A stretch of DNA of 64,000 nucleotides from Rhodocyclaceae bacterium (GCA_020248265.1 JADCHX010000018.1:1-64000); one strand, 5' to 3'; shown: positions 8,150-17,431, counted from the stretch's first letter. Numbers and translations are program-made. The notes: generated from the sequence alone by a model not told the origin.

Positions 8150-9091
8150 ATGAACACCCCCGATCAGAACCAGACCGTCCGCGCGACCGACCTGACCCGC
8201 CAGTTCGGCGAACGCGTGGCGGTCGACAAGGTGAGCTTCGAGCTCAATCGCGGCGAAGTGCTCGGCTTCCTCGGGCCCAACGGCGCAGGCAAGACGACCA
8301 CCATGCAGATGCTCACCGGCAACCTCGCGCCCAGCGCGGGGCAGGTCGAGATCTGCGGCATCGACATGCTCGATCGCCCGACCGACGCCAAGGCGCGCAT
8401 CGGCTACCTGCCCGAGACCCCGCCGCTGTACCGCGACCTCACGGTAAACGAGTTCCTGCAGCTTGCCGGACGCCTTCACCGCGTGCCCAAGAAGGAACTC
8501 CCGGCGGCGGTCGAGAGCGCGAAGCAGCGCTGCGGCATCGGCGACGTAGGCCAGCGACTGATCGGCGCACTCTCCAAGGGCTACCAGCAGCGCGTCGGCA
8601 TCGCCCAGGCGATCATCCATAACCCGGATGTCGTGATCCTCGATGAACCGACAGTCGGCCTCGACCCGAACCAGATCCGCGACATCCGCGCGCTGATCCG
8701 CGAGCTCGGCGGCGCGCACAGCGTGATCCTGTCGACGCACATTCTTCCCGAGGTCGAGCAGGTGTGCGACCGCGTGCAGATCATCCACAAGGGCAAGCTC
8801 GTGTTTGCCGACTCGCTGGGCGGGGTCAAGGCGTTCCGCGGCCGCAGCCTGATGCTCGGCCTGCGCAACGCGCCGCCGATCGAAGCCATCGCCGCCGTGC
8901 CGGGTGTCGCGCAGGTCGAACTGGCGCGCGGCGGCCTGTTCCGCGTGCAACCGGCGCCGGACAACGACCCCACCGATGCCTTGGTCCAGGCAGCGTGGGA
9001 CGGCAAGTGGAACCTGTTCCAGCTGGCACCCGCTGTGTCCAGCATCGAGGACGTATTCGTGCAGCTGACCCATCGCGAGGAGCACGCCTGA
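8150..9091 (+). CDS. ABC transporter ATP-binding protein, GldA-like
   Basis: 313 aa from the ATG at 8150. It is the ATPase subunit of an ABC-2 type system. Walker A GPNGAGKTTT is at residues 42-51, the signature is LSKGYQQR, and Walker B VVILDEP is followed by TVGLDP and the switch His in LSTHILPEVEQ. A C-terminal extension after about residue 220, with the FADSLGGVKAFRG segment, is typical of the GldA/CcmA group. It starts a four-gene plus-strand cassette; its TGA shares a base with the next ATG (TGATG at 9089). An in-frame extension to 8006 has no family similarity. Substrate is unknown. Gliding-motility naming comes from Bacteroidetes and need not apply here. Confidence 0.9.
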   Translation: MNTPDQNQTVRATDLTRQFGERVAVDKVSFELNRGEVLGFLGPNGAGKTTTMQMLTGNLAPSAGQVEICGIDMLDRPTDAKARIGYLPETPPLYRDLTVNEFLQLAGRLHRVPKKELPAAVESAKQRCGIGDVGQRLIGALSKGYQQRVGIAQAIIHNPDVVILDEPTVGLDPNQIRDIRALIRELGGAHSVILSTHILPEVEQVCDRVQIIHKGKLVFADSLGGVKAFRGRSLMLGLRNAPPIEAIAAVPGVAQVELARGGLFRVQPAPDNDPTDALVQAAWDGKWNLFQLAPAVSSIEDVFVQLTHREEHA

Positions 9092-9834
9092 TGATCTTCA
9101 CCCTTGCCGCCAAGGAACTGCGCGCGCTTTTCTCGTCACCGCTCGCATGGGTAGTGCTTGCCTTCCTCCAGGTCACGATGGCGTGGATCCTGGTGACGCG
9201 GCTCGATGCCTATCTCACGGTGCAGACTCAGCTCATGCAGATGGACACCCCGCCCGGCGTCACCGAGATCATCGTCGCACCGATCTTCGGCGCAGCCGCG
9301 GTGATCCTCATCATGGCGGTGCCGCTGCTGTCGATGCGCCTGATCGCAGAAGAGCGCCGCAACCAGACGATGACCTTCCTTATCTCGGCGCCGCTGTCGA
9401 TGACGCAGATCGTGCTGGGCAAGTTCGTCGGCCTGTACTCGTTCCTGATGCTGTCGGTCGTGTTGATCCTGGTGATGGCCTCGTCGATGTACCTCGGCGG
9501 CCGGCTCGACCTGGGCCTGCTCGGCACGTTGTCGCTCGGGCTGGCGCTGCTGATCGCCGCGTTCGCGGCCGTCGGCGTGTTCTTCTCCTCGCTCACCGCC
9601 CAACCGGTGGTGGCAGCCACGGCCACGCTGGCGACGCTGCTCGGCCTGTGGCTGCTCAACATGTCCCAGGCGAGCCCCGACAGCCCGTTCCTGATGCTTG
9701 CGCTGATCCGTCGCTACGAGAGTTTCACCAAGGGCCTGATGGACACCAGCGACATCATCTTCCTGCTGGTGTTCACCGCCGTGTTCCTGATCCTCGCGAT
9801 CCGCCGGCTCGATTCCGACCGCCTCGGCGGCTGA
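9091..9834 (+). CDS. ABC-2 type permease, GldF-like
   Basis: 247 aa integral membrane protein. The N-terminus MIFTLAAKELRALFSSPLAW is the usual amphipathic entry of ABC-2/GldF permeases. About six membrane segments follow, for example VVLAFLQVTMAWILV, AAAVILIMAVPLLSM, FLMLSVVLILVMASSMYL and the C-terminal IIFLLVFTAVFLILAIRRLD. Between segments two and three lies the conserved MRLIAEERRNQTMTFLISAP motif of this family. It is translationally coupled to the ATPase by a one-base overlap and followed after 67 bases by the GldG-like gene. It probably forms the membrane pore of a complex with the flanking proteins. Confidence 0.9.
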   Translation: MIFTLAAKELRALFSSPLAWVVLAFLQVTMAWILVTRLDAYLTVQTQLMQMDTPPGVTEIIVAPIFGAAAVILIMAVPLLSMRLIAEERRNQTMTFLISAPLSMTQIVLGKFVGLYSFLMLSVVLILVMASSMYLGGRLDLGLLGTLSLGLALLIAAFAAVGVFFSSLTAQPVVAATATLATLLGLWLLNMSQASPDSPFLMLALIRRYESFTKGLMDTSDIIFLLVFTAVFLILAIRRLDSDRLGG

Positions 9835-9901
9835 CTCCCGACGGCGCCGGCACACCCGTCTCCCCGCACCGCCAACCGACTCCCTAGAACCAGGCAGACT
9901 G

Positions 9902-11260
9902 ATGGCCACCAATATCGATCGCAAGTTCCGACTGAAGCTGTCGGCCCAGAACTGGCTGTTCGTCGTGCTCGTGCTGGTGCTGGCCGGCCTCCTTTCGTAC
10001 GTCGCCCGCGAGTACAAGAAGGAATGGGACGTCAGCCTGAACGCCCGCAACACGCTGTCGCAGCCGACCATCGACATGCTGAAGCAGCTGACCGAGCCGG
10101 TCACCATCACTTCGTACGCGACCGGCCAGGAAGACCTGCGCAAGATGGTCCGCGACTTCCTGGCGCCCTATCAGCGGCTGAAACCCGACATCAACCTGTC
10201 GTTCATCGATCCGCGCGAACAGCCGAAGCTGGCGCAGGCCGCCGGGGTTACCGTGAACGGCGAGATGGTCGTCGAGTACGGCAAGCGCAGCGAGAACATC
10301 AACACGCTGACCGAGCAGGCGTTTGCCAACCTGATCATGCGGCTTGCGCGCGGCGCCGAGCGCATGGTGATGTCGCTCGACGGCCATGGCGAACGCGTGA
10401 TCGACGGCAAGGCCAACCATGATCTCGGCCTGTTCGGCCGCCAGCTCGAGAACAAGGGCTTCGCGACCGGTCCCCTGAACCTGTCCCTGGCACAGGAAGT
10501 GCCCGCCGACCTGAAGATCCTGATCATCGCCGGGCCCAAGGTCGACCTGCTGCCGCCGGAGGTGAAGAAGATCAAGGACTGGATCAACAAGGGCGGCAGC
10601 CTGTTGTGGCTGGTCGACCAGGAGCCGATGCGCGGCCTGCAGCCGATCGCCGACATCTTCGGGCTGGTGCTCAACCCGGGCACGGTGGTCGATCCGTCGG
10701 CCCAGCTGATCAACGCGCAGCCGACGATGGCGGTGGCCACCGGCTACGGCCAGCACCCGATCGCGAAGAACTTCACGCTGAACACGATCCTGCCGTTCGC
10801 GCGCTCGATCGGCGTCGACGGCAGCCGCGACTGGCGCGAGACGCCACTGATCGAGGTCGCACCGCGCGGCTGGCTGGAGATGAGCCCGATCGCCGAAGGC
10901 ACCTCGTCGGTCAGCTTCGACAAGGGCCGCGACGTGCCCGGCCCGGTCACCGTAGGCATCGCGCTCGAGCGCACGTTGAACGACCGTCCGCAGCGCGTGG
11001 TGGTGATCGGCTCTGGCCATTTCCTGGCAAACCAGTATGTCGGCATGGTCGGCAACATGGATCTCGGCATCAACATCATCAACTGGCTCTCCGGCGACGA
11101 GAACCTGATCACCGTGCAGCCGCGCGGGACGCTCGATTCCTCGTTGACGCTCAACCGCACGTCGATGATGGTGATCGTCTACGGCTTCCTCGTACTGCTG
11201 CCGCTGGGCTTCCTGGTGACCGGCGGTACGATCTGGTGGCGCCGCCGCCGGAAGGCCTGA
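9902..11260 (+). CDS. GldG-like ABC-type auxiliary membrane protein
   Basis: 452 aa. One N-terminal membrane segment (LFVVLVLVLAGLLSYVAREY) and one C-terminal segment (VIVYGFLVLLPLGFLVTGG) flank a large periplasmic part, with a basic tail WWRRRRKA on the inside. The ectodomain has the family pattern: YTKK-like Ser/Leu-rich NTLSQPTIDMLKQLTEPV, the FIDPREQPKLAQ strand, the LSLDGHGER-type segment VMSLDGHGERVIDG, and LWLVDQEPM. This matches the GldG / DUF7088-type proteins next to GldA-GldF transporters. Proposed role: a periplasmic arm that couples the ABC complex to a substrate, inferred from topology and neighbours. It is followed by a palindrome and the DUF4340 gene. Confidence 0.87.
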   Translation: MATNIDRKFRLKLSAQNWLFVVLVLVLAGLLSYVAREYKKEWDVSLNARNTLSQPTIDMLKQLTEPVTITSYATGQEDLRKMVRDFLAPYQRLKPDINLSFIDPREQPKLAQAAGVTVNGEMVVEYGKRSENINTLTEQAFANLIMRLARGAERMVMSLDGHGERVIDGKANHDLGLFGRQLENKGFATGPLNLSLAQEVPADLKILIIAGPKVDLLPPEVKKIKDWINKGGSLLWLVDQEPMRGLQPIADIFGLVLNPGTVVDPSAQLINAQPTMAVATGYGQHPIAKNFTLNTILPFARSIGVDGSRDWRETPLIEVAPRGWLEMSPIAEGTSSVSFDKGRDVPGPVTVGIALERTLNDRPQRVVVIGSGHFLANQYVGMVGNMDLGINIINWLSGDENLITVQPRGTLDSSLTLNRTSMMVIVYGFLVLLPLGFLVTGGTIWWRRRRKA

Positions 11261-11276
11261 TCCCGAGGCTGAACCC

Positions 11277-11308
11277 CTGGGGTCTGACCCCGCGGGGTCA
11301 GACCCCAG
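11277..11308. repeat. 32-bp palindrome with GGGGTCTGACCCC core
   Basis: Exact 15-base arms (11277-11291 and 11294-11308) flank a 2-base centre. The arm sequence CTGGGGTCTGACCCC equals the unit seen at 1632-1674. It sits 16 bases after the stop of the GldG-like gene and 19 bases before the GTG of the DUF4340 gene, inside the operon, so it may reduce read-through or stabilise the upstream mRNA. Confidence 0.75.
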
Positions 11309-11327
11309 CCGTTACCAAGGTACGCCC

Positions 11328-12173
11328 GTGAAGAAGACCCTGATCATCAATGCGCTGCTGCTCGTGCTCGTGCTCGGGCTAGGTGCCTTTCTGTTCTTCA
11401 AGCCGAAGCCGGAAGAGCCGAAGCCGGTCGAGCACAAGCTGTCCACGCTGAAGCCGGAAGAGATCAAGCGCATCGAGGTCAAGCTGCGCAGGGGCGACCC
11501 GGTGGTGCTCGAACTCGAAGGCGAGCAGTGGTACCTCACGAAGCCGTTCCGCGCGCGCGCCGACAACTTCGAGGCGCGCCGGCTGGCCGACCTGGTGCGT
11601 GCGGTCAGCGACCAGAAGCTTCCGGCCACCGACCTCGCCCGTTTCGAGCTGGAACCCCCGTTCGCCACCGTCATGCTCGACAAGCAGACCTTCACCTTCG
11701 GCACCATCAACCGGATGATGAAGATGCAGTACGTGATGACCGGCGACTCCGTCTACATGGTGAATCCGCAGTACGCACAGGCGATCCCGCCGCAGCCGGA
11801 GCGCATGGCCGACAACCGTCTGTGGACCACGCCCGAGCAGCAGATCACCGGCGTCGAGATGCCCGGCTTCAAGGTCGAGCAGGTCGACGGCAACTGGGCG
11901 GTCTCGCCGAAGCCCCTGATCACGCCGACCCAGGACGACCTGAACCGCTTCATCGACGAATGGAAGCTCGCCTCGGGTACGCTGACCCAGCCGATGAAGC
12001 TCAAGCCCGGCAAGGACGCGACGATCGTGCGTACGAAGGACGGCAAGGCGATCACCGTGCACCTCGCCTCGCGCGAAGGCAACGACTGGATCGTGCTGCG
12101 CCCCGACGAAGGCCTGCAATACCACCTGTCGCGCGAGACCGCGCGGCGTATGTTCGAACCGAACTGGCGCTGA
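11328..12173 (+). CDS. DUF4340 domain protein, last gene of the Gld-like cassette
   Basis: 281 aa from a GTG start at 11328. It has a single N-terminal membrane anchor (TLIINALLLVLVLGLGAFLFF) and a periplasmic domain with the DUF4340 pattern: KPEEIKRIEVKLRRGDPVVLE, EQWYLTKPFRARAD, and two repeats of WxxxP-type strands (MVNPQYAQAIPPQ, GNWAVSPKPLITP). DUF4340 proteins are regular companions of GldA/F/G-type transporters in Gram-negative genomes. Function is unknown; an accessory ectodomain that packs against the GldG-like subunit is plausible. No SD sequence is obvious before the GTG, and a 32-bp palindrome occupies the leader. Confidence 0.85.
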   Translation: MKKTLIINALLLVLVLGLGAFLFFKPKPEEPKPVEHKLSTLKPEEIKRIEVKLRRGDPVVLELEGEQWYLTKPFRARADNFEARRLADLVRAVSDQKLPATDLARFELEPPFATVMLDKQTFTFGTINRMMKMQYVMTGDSVYMVNPQYAQAIPPQPERMADNRLWTTPEQQITGVEMPGFKVEQVDGNWAVSPKPLITPTQDDLNRFIDEWKLASGTLTQPMKLKPGKDATIVRTKDGKAITVHLASREGNDWIVLRPDEGLQYHLSRETARRMFEPNWR

Positions 12174-12222
12174 TTGGCGCCGGCGGCCAGCAGCCGGCAC
12201 GCGATCGGGCAGCATCCAGCCG

Positions 12223-13041
12223 ATGCCTGAGTTGCCGGAGGTGGAGACCACGCGCCGCGGCCTCGCGGTGCGTACGGTCGGGCAGCGGATCGAGCGGGCC
12301 GTCGTGCGCAACCGGTCGCTGCGCTGGCCGGTCACCGACGGCATGGAGGCCGCCGTCGCCGGCGCCCGCATCGATGCGATCGATCGCCGTGCGAAGTACC
12401 TGCTGTTCGACTGCGAAGGTCGCGGCCGGCTGCTGGTGCACCTGGGCATGTCAGGGCGGCTGTGGGTGGTACCGCGCGACGAACCGCTCGCAAAGCATGA
12501 CCACGTCGACCTGGAACTGTCGAACGGGCTGTCGATCCGCCTGCGCGATCCGCGCCGCTTCGGCGCGGTGCTGTGGCTGCCGGCCGGTGCGCCCGAGCAC
12601 ATGCTGCTGTCGGCGATCGGCCCCGAGCCACTGACCGATGCGTTCGACGCAGCATACCTTTACCGCGTGACGCGCAACCGCAGCGCCGCGATCAAGCTGG
12701 TGCTGATGGAGGGCGGCGTGGTGGCTGGCGTCGGCAACATCTATGCGAACGAGGCGCTGTTCGCGGCCGGCATCAACCCGCGCACGCCCGCGCGCCGGGT
12801 CGGGCTGCCACGGCTCGGGCGGCTGGTGTCCGAGGTCCGGACCATCCTGGCGCGAGCCATCGAGGCCGGCGGCAGCAGCCTGCGCGACTATGTCGACAGC
12901 AGCGGGCAGGCCGGGCACTTCCAGGACACGTTCCGCGTCTACGACCGAGACGGCAAACCCTGCACGGCCTGCGGTTCACCGGTGCGCCTGATCAGGCAGG
13001 GCAACCGCTCGACCTTCTACTGCGTGAAGTGCCAGCGCTAG
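12223..13041 (+). CDS. mutM: Formamidopyrimidine-DNA glycosylase (Fpg)
   Basis: 272 aa bifunctional glycosylase/AP lyase that removes 8-oxoguanine and FaPy lesions. The start MPELPEVETTRRGL carries the catalytic Pro2 and Glu3. Further family landmarks are the Lys of AKYLLF, LGMSGRL, the helix-two-turns-helix segment VAGVGNIYANEALF, and the C-terminal zinc finger C-x2-C...C-x2-C (PCTACG...FYCVKCQR). The stop TAG overlaps the convergent ferredoxin stop on a shared CTAG. In related genomes mutM often lies divergent to the TPR-lolB-ispE run; here the Gld-like cassette sits between them. Confidence 0.97.
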   Translation: MPELPEVETTRRGLAVRTVGQRIERAVVRNRSLRWPVTDGMEAAVAGARIDAIDRRAKYLLFDCEGRGRLLVHLGMSGRLWVVPRDEPLAKHDHVDLELSNGLSIRLRDPRRFGAVLWLPAGAPEHMLLSAIGPEPLTDAFDAAYLYRVTRNRSAAIKLVLMEGGVVAGVGNIYANEALFAAGINPRTPARRVGLPRLGRLVSEVRTILARAIEAGGSSLRDYVDSSGQAGHFQDTFRVYDRDGKPCTACGSPVRLIRQGNRSTFYCVKCQR

Positions 13042-13313
13042 CGGGTGCCAGGCGACCGGGCGATGCCCGCCTTGATCAATCCGGCGTACTTTTCCAGCAA
13101 CTGCCCGCGCGTCTCGACCATCTCGGGATCGAGCGGGATGCAGTCGACCGGGCACAGCTCCGCGCACTGGGGCGTGTCGAAATGCCCGATGCATTCGGTG
13201 CAACGGGTCGGGTCGATCAGGTAGTACTCCTCGCCCGGCGAGATCGCCGAGTTCGGGCACGCCGGCTCGCACACGTCGCAGTTGATGCAGGCGTCGGTGA
13301 TCATCAGGGCCAC
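13038..13313 (-). CDS. YfhL-type 2[4Fe-4S] ferredoxin
   Basis: 91 aa. Two cluster-binding regions are seen: CINCDVCEPACPNSAI (residues 9-24) and CTECIGHFDTPQCAELCPVD. The longer second loop with an extra Cys is typical of the YfhL/Alvin ferredoxins with two low-potential [4Fe-4S] clusters. It is 13 bases downstream of coaD on the minus strand, an association common in proteobacteria, and its electron partner is not shown here. The C-terminal helix (MVETRGQLLEKYAGLIKAGI) is also typical. The gene converges on mutM with a 4-base overlap. Confidence 0.94.
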   Translation of the reverse strand: MALMITDACINCDVCEPACPNSAISPGEEYYLIDPTRCTECIGHFDTPQCAELCPVDCIPLDPEMVETRGQLLEKYAGLIKAGIARSPGTR

Positions 13314-13326
13314 GCCGATTCTCCGC

Positions 13327-13851
<525 letters not shown>

Positions 13852-13864
13852 TCAGGCGCCGTGC

Positions 13865-14587
13865 TCAGACGGGGTCGCCAGCGCCGAGACTATCCGGATT
13901 GGCGTCCGCCTGCAGGTCCGCCTGCCGCGCGAGGATCCGGTACTCGACTGCACCGGCACGTGCCTGGCGGATCGTGCACCAGGGGGCGGCGCTACCCAGC
14001 GCGTCCAGCACGCCCGGTCCATCGGCGGAAGCGGCAGGCGCCTCGACATATACCCAGCCACCGGGTGCCAGGCAGCCCTCCACCCGCGCCAGCAGGGCCG
14101 GCAGCAGGCCGAGCCGGAACGGCGGGTCGAGGAACACCACGTCATGGCCGTGCGCGGCGCCACCGGTTCGTCGGGCTTCGGACTCGACGAACCGCAGCGC
14201 GTCCGCCCTCACGATCTCGATCCGCGTACCGGCGGGCGGCTCGCCGAGCTGGCCGCGCGTCGTCTCCAGCGCGCGCAGGATGGCCGGATCCTGCTCGACC
14301 ATCACCACCCGTTCGGCGCCACGCGAGGCGGCCTCGAAACCGAGTGCACCGCTGCCGGCGAACAGATCGAGGCAGCGCAACCCTTGCATGTCCTGGCCGA
14401 GCCAGTTGAACACCGTCTCGCGCACCCGGTCGGGTGTCGGTCGAAGGTCCTGCGCGGACGGAAACGAGATCATGCGGCGGCGCCAGTGGCCGCCGATGAT
14501 GCGCACCCGCTGCGCGAGCACAGGCCGCGGCGCGGGGTGCCGCGGACCATGTGCGGGCGCACGGCCGGCCGTCGACTGGCGCCCCAT
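13865..14587 (-). CDS. rsmD: 16S rRNA (guanine966-N2)-methyltransferase
   Basis: 240 aa from the ATG at 14587, which overlaps the preceding peptidase stop (TGATG). It methylates G966 of 16S rRNA using S-adenosylmethionine. Family features are the N-terminal VRIIGGHWRRRMISFP, the RPTPDRVRETVFNWL helix, motif I LDLFAGSGALGFEAASRG, motif II Glu in VMVEQD, and the catalytic motif IV DPPF in VVFLDPPFRLG. The N-terminal 40 residues before VRIIGG are basic and variable. A longer open frame to 14740 lies within the peptidase gene and is not used. Confidence 0.94.
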   Translation of the reverse strand: MGRQSTAGRAPAHGPRHPAPRPVLAQRVRIIGGHWRRRMISFPSAQDLRPTPDRVRETVFNWLGQDMQGLRCLDLFAGSGALGFEAASRGAERVVMVEQDPAILRALETTRGQLGEPPAGTRIEIVRADALRFVESEARRTGGAAHGHDVVFLDPPFRLGLLPALLARVEGCLAPGGWVYVEAPAASADGPGVLDALGSAAPWCTIRQARAGAVEYRILARQADLQADANPDSLGAGDPV

Positions 14588-15969
14588 CAGCGCAGCCTCG
14601 GCTGCTGCTGGGGCAGCACCGCAGGCGGCGGCGGCTCGTCGGCGGCACCGACCACCACGGTGACCAGCCGCTGCGGATCGAGCCGCTGGAAGGCGCGCAC
14701 GACGTCTTCGCGGGTAACCCGCTCGACCAGCTTCGACCACTGCGACAGCCAGTCGACCGGCAGGTCATAGAACCCGATCGCCGACACCAGGTCGAGCACT
14801 TCACGGTTGGTATCGATGCGCAGCGGGAAGCCGCTGACCAGATTGCGCCGTGCGTTGGACAGCTCCTGCTCGGTCGGTCCCTTGGACAGGAATTCGAACA
14901 GAACGCTGCGCACCACGGCGAGAGCCTCGTCGGTCTGGTCGCGGCGCGTCTGCAGGGCGATCTGGAACGGCCCGCGATCGAGCCAGGGCTGCACCGAACT
15001 GAACACGCTGTACGCGAAGCCACGCTTCTCGCGGACTTCGACGGTCAGGCGCGAAGCGAAGCCACCACCGCCGAGCACATGGTTGCCGACCAGCAGGGCG
15101 AAGTAATCGGGGTCGCTGCGGCTCGCAGCCGGTGTACCGATCAGGATATGGCTCTGCAGCGACGGATGCGGTACCCGGCGCGACTGCGCAGCCGCGAGCG
15201 AAGGCACCGGTGGCAGCGTCGGACGGACGCTGCCGGCAGGCAGCGTCCCGGCGACCTGCCGGGCGATCTCGCCAGCCTCCGCCCGAGACACGTCGCCGAC
15301 GATGGACACGACCGCCGACACCCCGCTGTAGAAGCGGCGTCGGAAGTCGACGATCGTATCGCGCGTCAGCGCGCGCACACCGTCGGCATCGCCGAGCGGC
15401 CGCGACGCATACGGATGGTTGCCGTAGGCAGCGGCGAAGAACTGACGGCTGGCGATGATCCCCGGCCGCGTCGCCTCTTCGCGCAGATTGGTGCCGATGC
15501 GCGTGCGTTCGCGCTCGAGCGCAGCCAGTGGGAACTCCGGGCTCTGCACGACCCGGGCGAACACGTCCAGCGCCTGTATCCGTTCGGGGCGAGACGACAG
15601 CGTACGCAGCACGAAGCCGGCGCGGTCCACGTCGATGCGCCCCGACAACTGCGCTCCGACATCGCCGAGCCGGCGTGCGATGTCGTCCTCGCCGAGCCCG
15701 CCCGCACCGAATCGGGCCAGGTGCTGGGTCATCGCGGCAAGCCCGGAGCGCTCGGACGGGTCGAAGGCGGAGCCGGCACGGAACTCGACCGCGACGTCGA
15801 GGATGGGCACGTCGCGCGCTTCGACGAACAGCACGCGCGCGCCGTTGTCGAGCGTCCACGTCTGGACCACTGGACCGTTGCCGGCCCGCGCCGGCAACGC
15901 GACCGTCAGCACGAGCAGGAACGGAAGCAGCAGCCTGCACGCCCGCAACCGGCTGGCTTCAGTCGACAT
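14587..15969 (-). CDS. M16 family peptidase-like protein, inactive partner subunit
   Basis: 460 aa from the ATG at 15969. A signal peptide (RLLLPFLLVLTVALPARAG) suggests periplasmic export. The M16 fold is clear: LDNGARVLFVEARDVPILDVAVEF, the second-domain VVSIVGDVSRAEAG, and VLGGGGFASRLTVEVREKRGFAYSVFSS, all kept as separate blocks. The zinc motif HxxEH is absent; the equivalent position reads AAMTQHLARFG. Paired M16 proteins usually form heterodimers in which one lacks the metal site and supplies the R/Y substrate motif. It overlaps the upstream active subunit by 11 bases, so the two are probably co-translated. Overlap with rsmD continues the operon. Confidence 0.9.
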   Translation of the reverse strand: MSTEASRLRACRLLLPFLLVLTVALPARAGNGPVVQTWTLDNGARVLFVEARDVPILDVAVEFRAGSAFDPSERSGLAAMTQHLARFGAGGLGEDDIARRLGDVGAQLSGRIDVDRAGFVLRTLSSRPERIQALDVFARVVQSPEFPLAALERERTRIGTNLREEATRPGIIASRQFFAAAYGNHPYASRPLGDADGVRALTRDTIVDFRRRFYSGVSAVVSIVGDVSRAEAGEIARQVAGTLPAGSVRPTLPPVPSLAAAQSRRVPHPSLQSHILIGTPAASRSDPDYFALLVGNHVLGGGGFASRLTVEVREKRGFAYSVFSSVQPWLDRGPFQIALQTRRDQTDEALAVVRSVLFEFLSKGPTEQELSNARRNLVSGFPLRIDTNREVLDLVSAIGFYDLPVDWLSQWSKLVERVTREDVVRAFQRLDPQRLVTVVVGAADEPPPPAVLPQQQPRLR

Positions 15970-17377
15970 GCCGGGCATCCTTCGGCGGCGGCAGCGCCGG
16001 CTTGCGCTGCGCGCCCGCCGTCGGCTCGAGCACCGCAACGGTCATGCGGTCCTCGACCAGGTAGCGACGGGCGACCTCGCGCACCTGCTCGGCCGTCACC
16101 GCGCGCGTGCGCGAAACGAAGCGGTCGAACACCCGTGCCGAATGGCCGACCATCTCGGCCTGCCCGATACGACTCGCCTGCGTGAACATGGAATCCTGCT
16201 GGAACAGGTGCTGTGCGACCAGCTGGGTCTGCGCGCGGGTCAGTTCGTCGGCGGCGATACCCTCCCGCGCCACGCGGGCGATCTCGGCGCGTATCGCCGC
16301 CTCCAGTTCGGCGACACTGCGCCCCTCGCTCGGCGCGGCACTGATCACGAAAAGCCCCGGGCCGCGCTGGAACTTCTCGTAGCTGGCCTCCGCAGAGCCG
16401 GCAACGCGCGACTCGCGTACCAGCAGGCGCGGCAGCCGCGCGACTTCACTGGCATCGAGCACCGCCTCGAGGACTTCGAGCGCATAGGGCTCCCAGTCGC
16501 GATCGGCATCGCGCAGCACCGGCACATGGAAGCCGAGCATCAGGAACGGACTCTGCGCTGCACCCTGGAAGGTCACGCGGCGCGTGCCGCGCTGCTCCGG
16601 CTCGACCTGCGGCGAGCGACGCGGCAGCGGCCGTGCAGCCAGGCGCCCGAAGTGCCGGTTCGCGAGCCGGAACACCTGCTCGGCATCGACGTCACCGACC
16701 ACGACCAGCACCGCATTGTTGGGTGCGTACCAGCGCCGGTAGAACTCGCGCGCATCGTCGACAGTCAGGTTCTCGAGGTCGTTCATCCAGCCGATCACCG
16801 GGGTGCGGTACGGGTGCACGCTGAACGCGGTTGCGTACAGCTGCTCGAACAGCGCGGCGCGCGGCCGGTCGTCGGTGCGCCAGCGGCGCTCCTCCATCAC
16901 CACCTGCATCTCGCGGGCGAACACCTCGGGTTGCATCGCCAGGCCAGCCATCCGCTCGGCTTCGAGTTCGAGGATGGTCCCCAGGTCCTTGGCCGACAGT
17001 TGCTGGTGATAAGCGGTGTAGTCGCGTCCGGTGAATGCGTTGTCGCGCCCTCCGATCTGGGCCACCCGCCGCGAGAACTCGCCGTCGGCCAGGCGCCGGG
17101 TACCGCGGAACATCATGTGCTCGGTGACATGCGCGAGCCCGGTCAGCCCGTTCACCTCGTCGATGCTGCCCACCCGGTACCAGACCATCGACGTGACGAC
17201 TGGCGCACGTCGGTCTTCGCGCACGACGATCTTCATGCCGTTGTCGAGCACGCGTTCGATCGTGCTGCGGGGGGACGACCCGGAAGCCAGCAGGGCCGTG
17301 CCGAGCAGGACTGCCGCCATGGACAGGCGGCCAGTCAGGCGCGCGCACGACCGCAGGGGAATGGAAACTCGTAACAT
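15959..17377 (-). CDS. M16 family zinc metallopeptidase, catalytic subunit
   Basis: 472 aa with an N-terminal hydrophobic segment (SMAAVLLGTALLASGS) suggesting export. The inverted zinc-binding motif HVTEH occupies residues 83-87 (His83, Glu86, His87), and the downstream ligand Glu lies within ELEAERMAGL. The typical M16 opening is VLDNGMKIVVREDRRAPVV, followed by VGSIDEVNGLTGLAH. Substrates of such pairs are peptides or pro-peptides; here unknown. It is the first gene of a minus-strand run that continues with the inactive partner, rsmD, coaD and ferredoxin, and is divergent from ftsY with only 54 bases between the start codons. Confidence 0.92.
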   Translation of the reverse strand: MLRVSIPLRSCARLTGRLSMAAVLLGTALLASGSSPRSTIERVLDNGMKIVVREDRRAPVVTSMVWYRVGSIDEVNGLTGLAHVTEHMMFRGTRRLADGEFSRRVAQIGGRDNAFTGRDYTAYHQQLSAKDLGTILELEAERMAGLAMQPEVFAREMQVVMEERRWRTDDRPRAALFEQLYATAFSVHPYRTPVIGWMNDLENLTVDDAREFYRRWYAPNNAVLVVVGDVDAEQVFRLANRHFGRLAARPLPRRSPQVEPEQRGTRRVTFQGAAQSPFLMLGFHVPVLRDADRDWEPYALEVLEAVLDASEVARLPRLLVRESRVAGSAEASYEKFQRGPGLFVISAAPSEGRSVAELEAAIRAEIARVAREGIAADELTRAQTQLVAQHLFQQDSMFTQASRIGQAEMVGHSARVFDRFVSRTRAVTAEQVREVARRYLVEDRMTVAVLEPTAGAQRKPALPPPKDARHVD

Positions 17378-17431
17378 CGCCTACTGGTTCGTCACCCGAG
17401 CCGCCTTCGGTTTGATTCCACAAGGGGAAGT

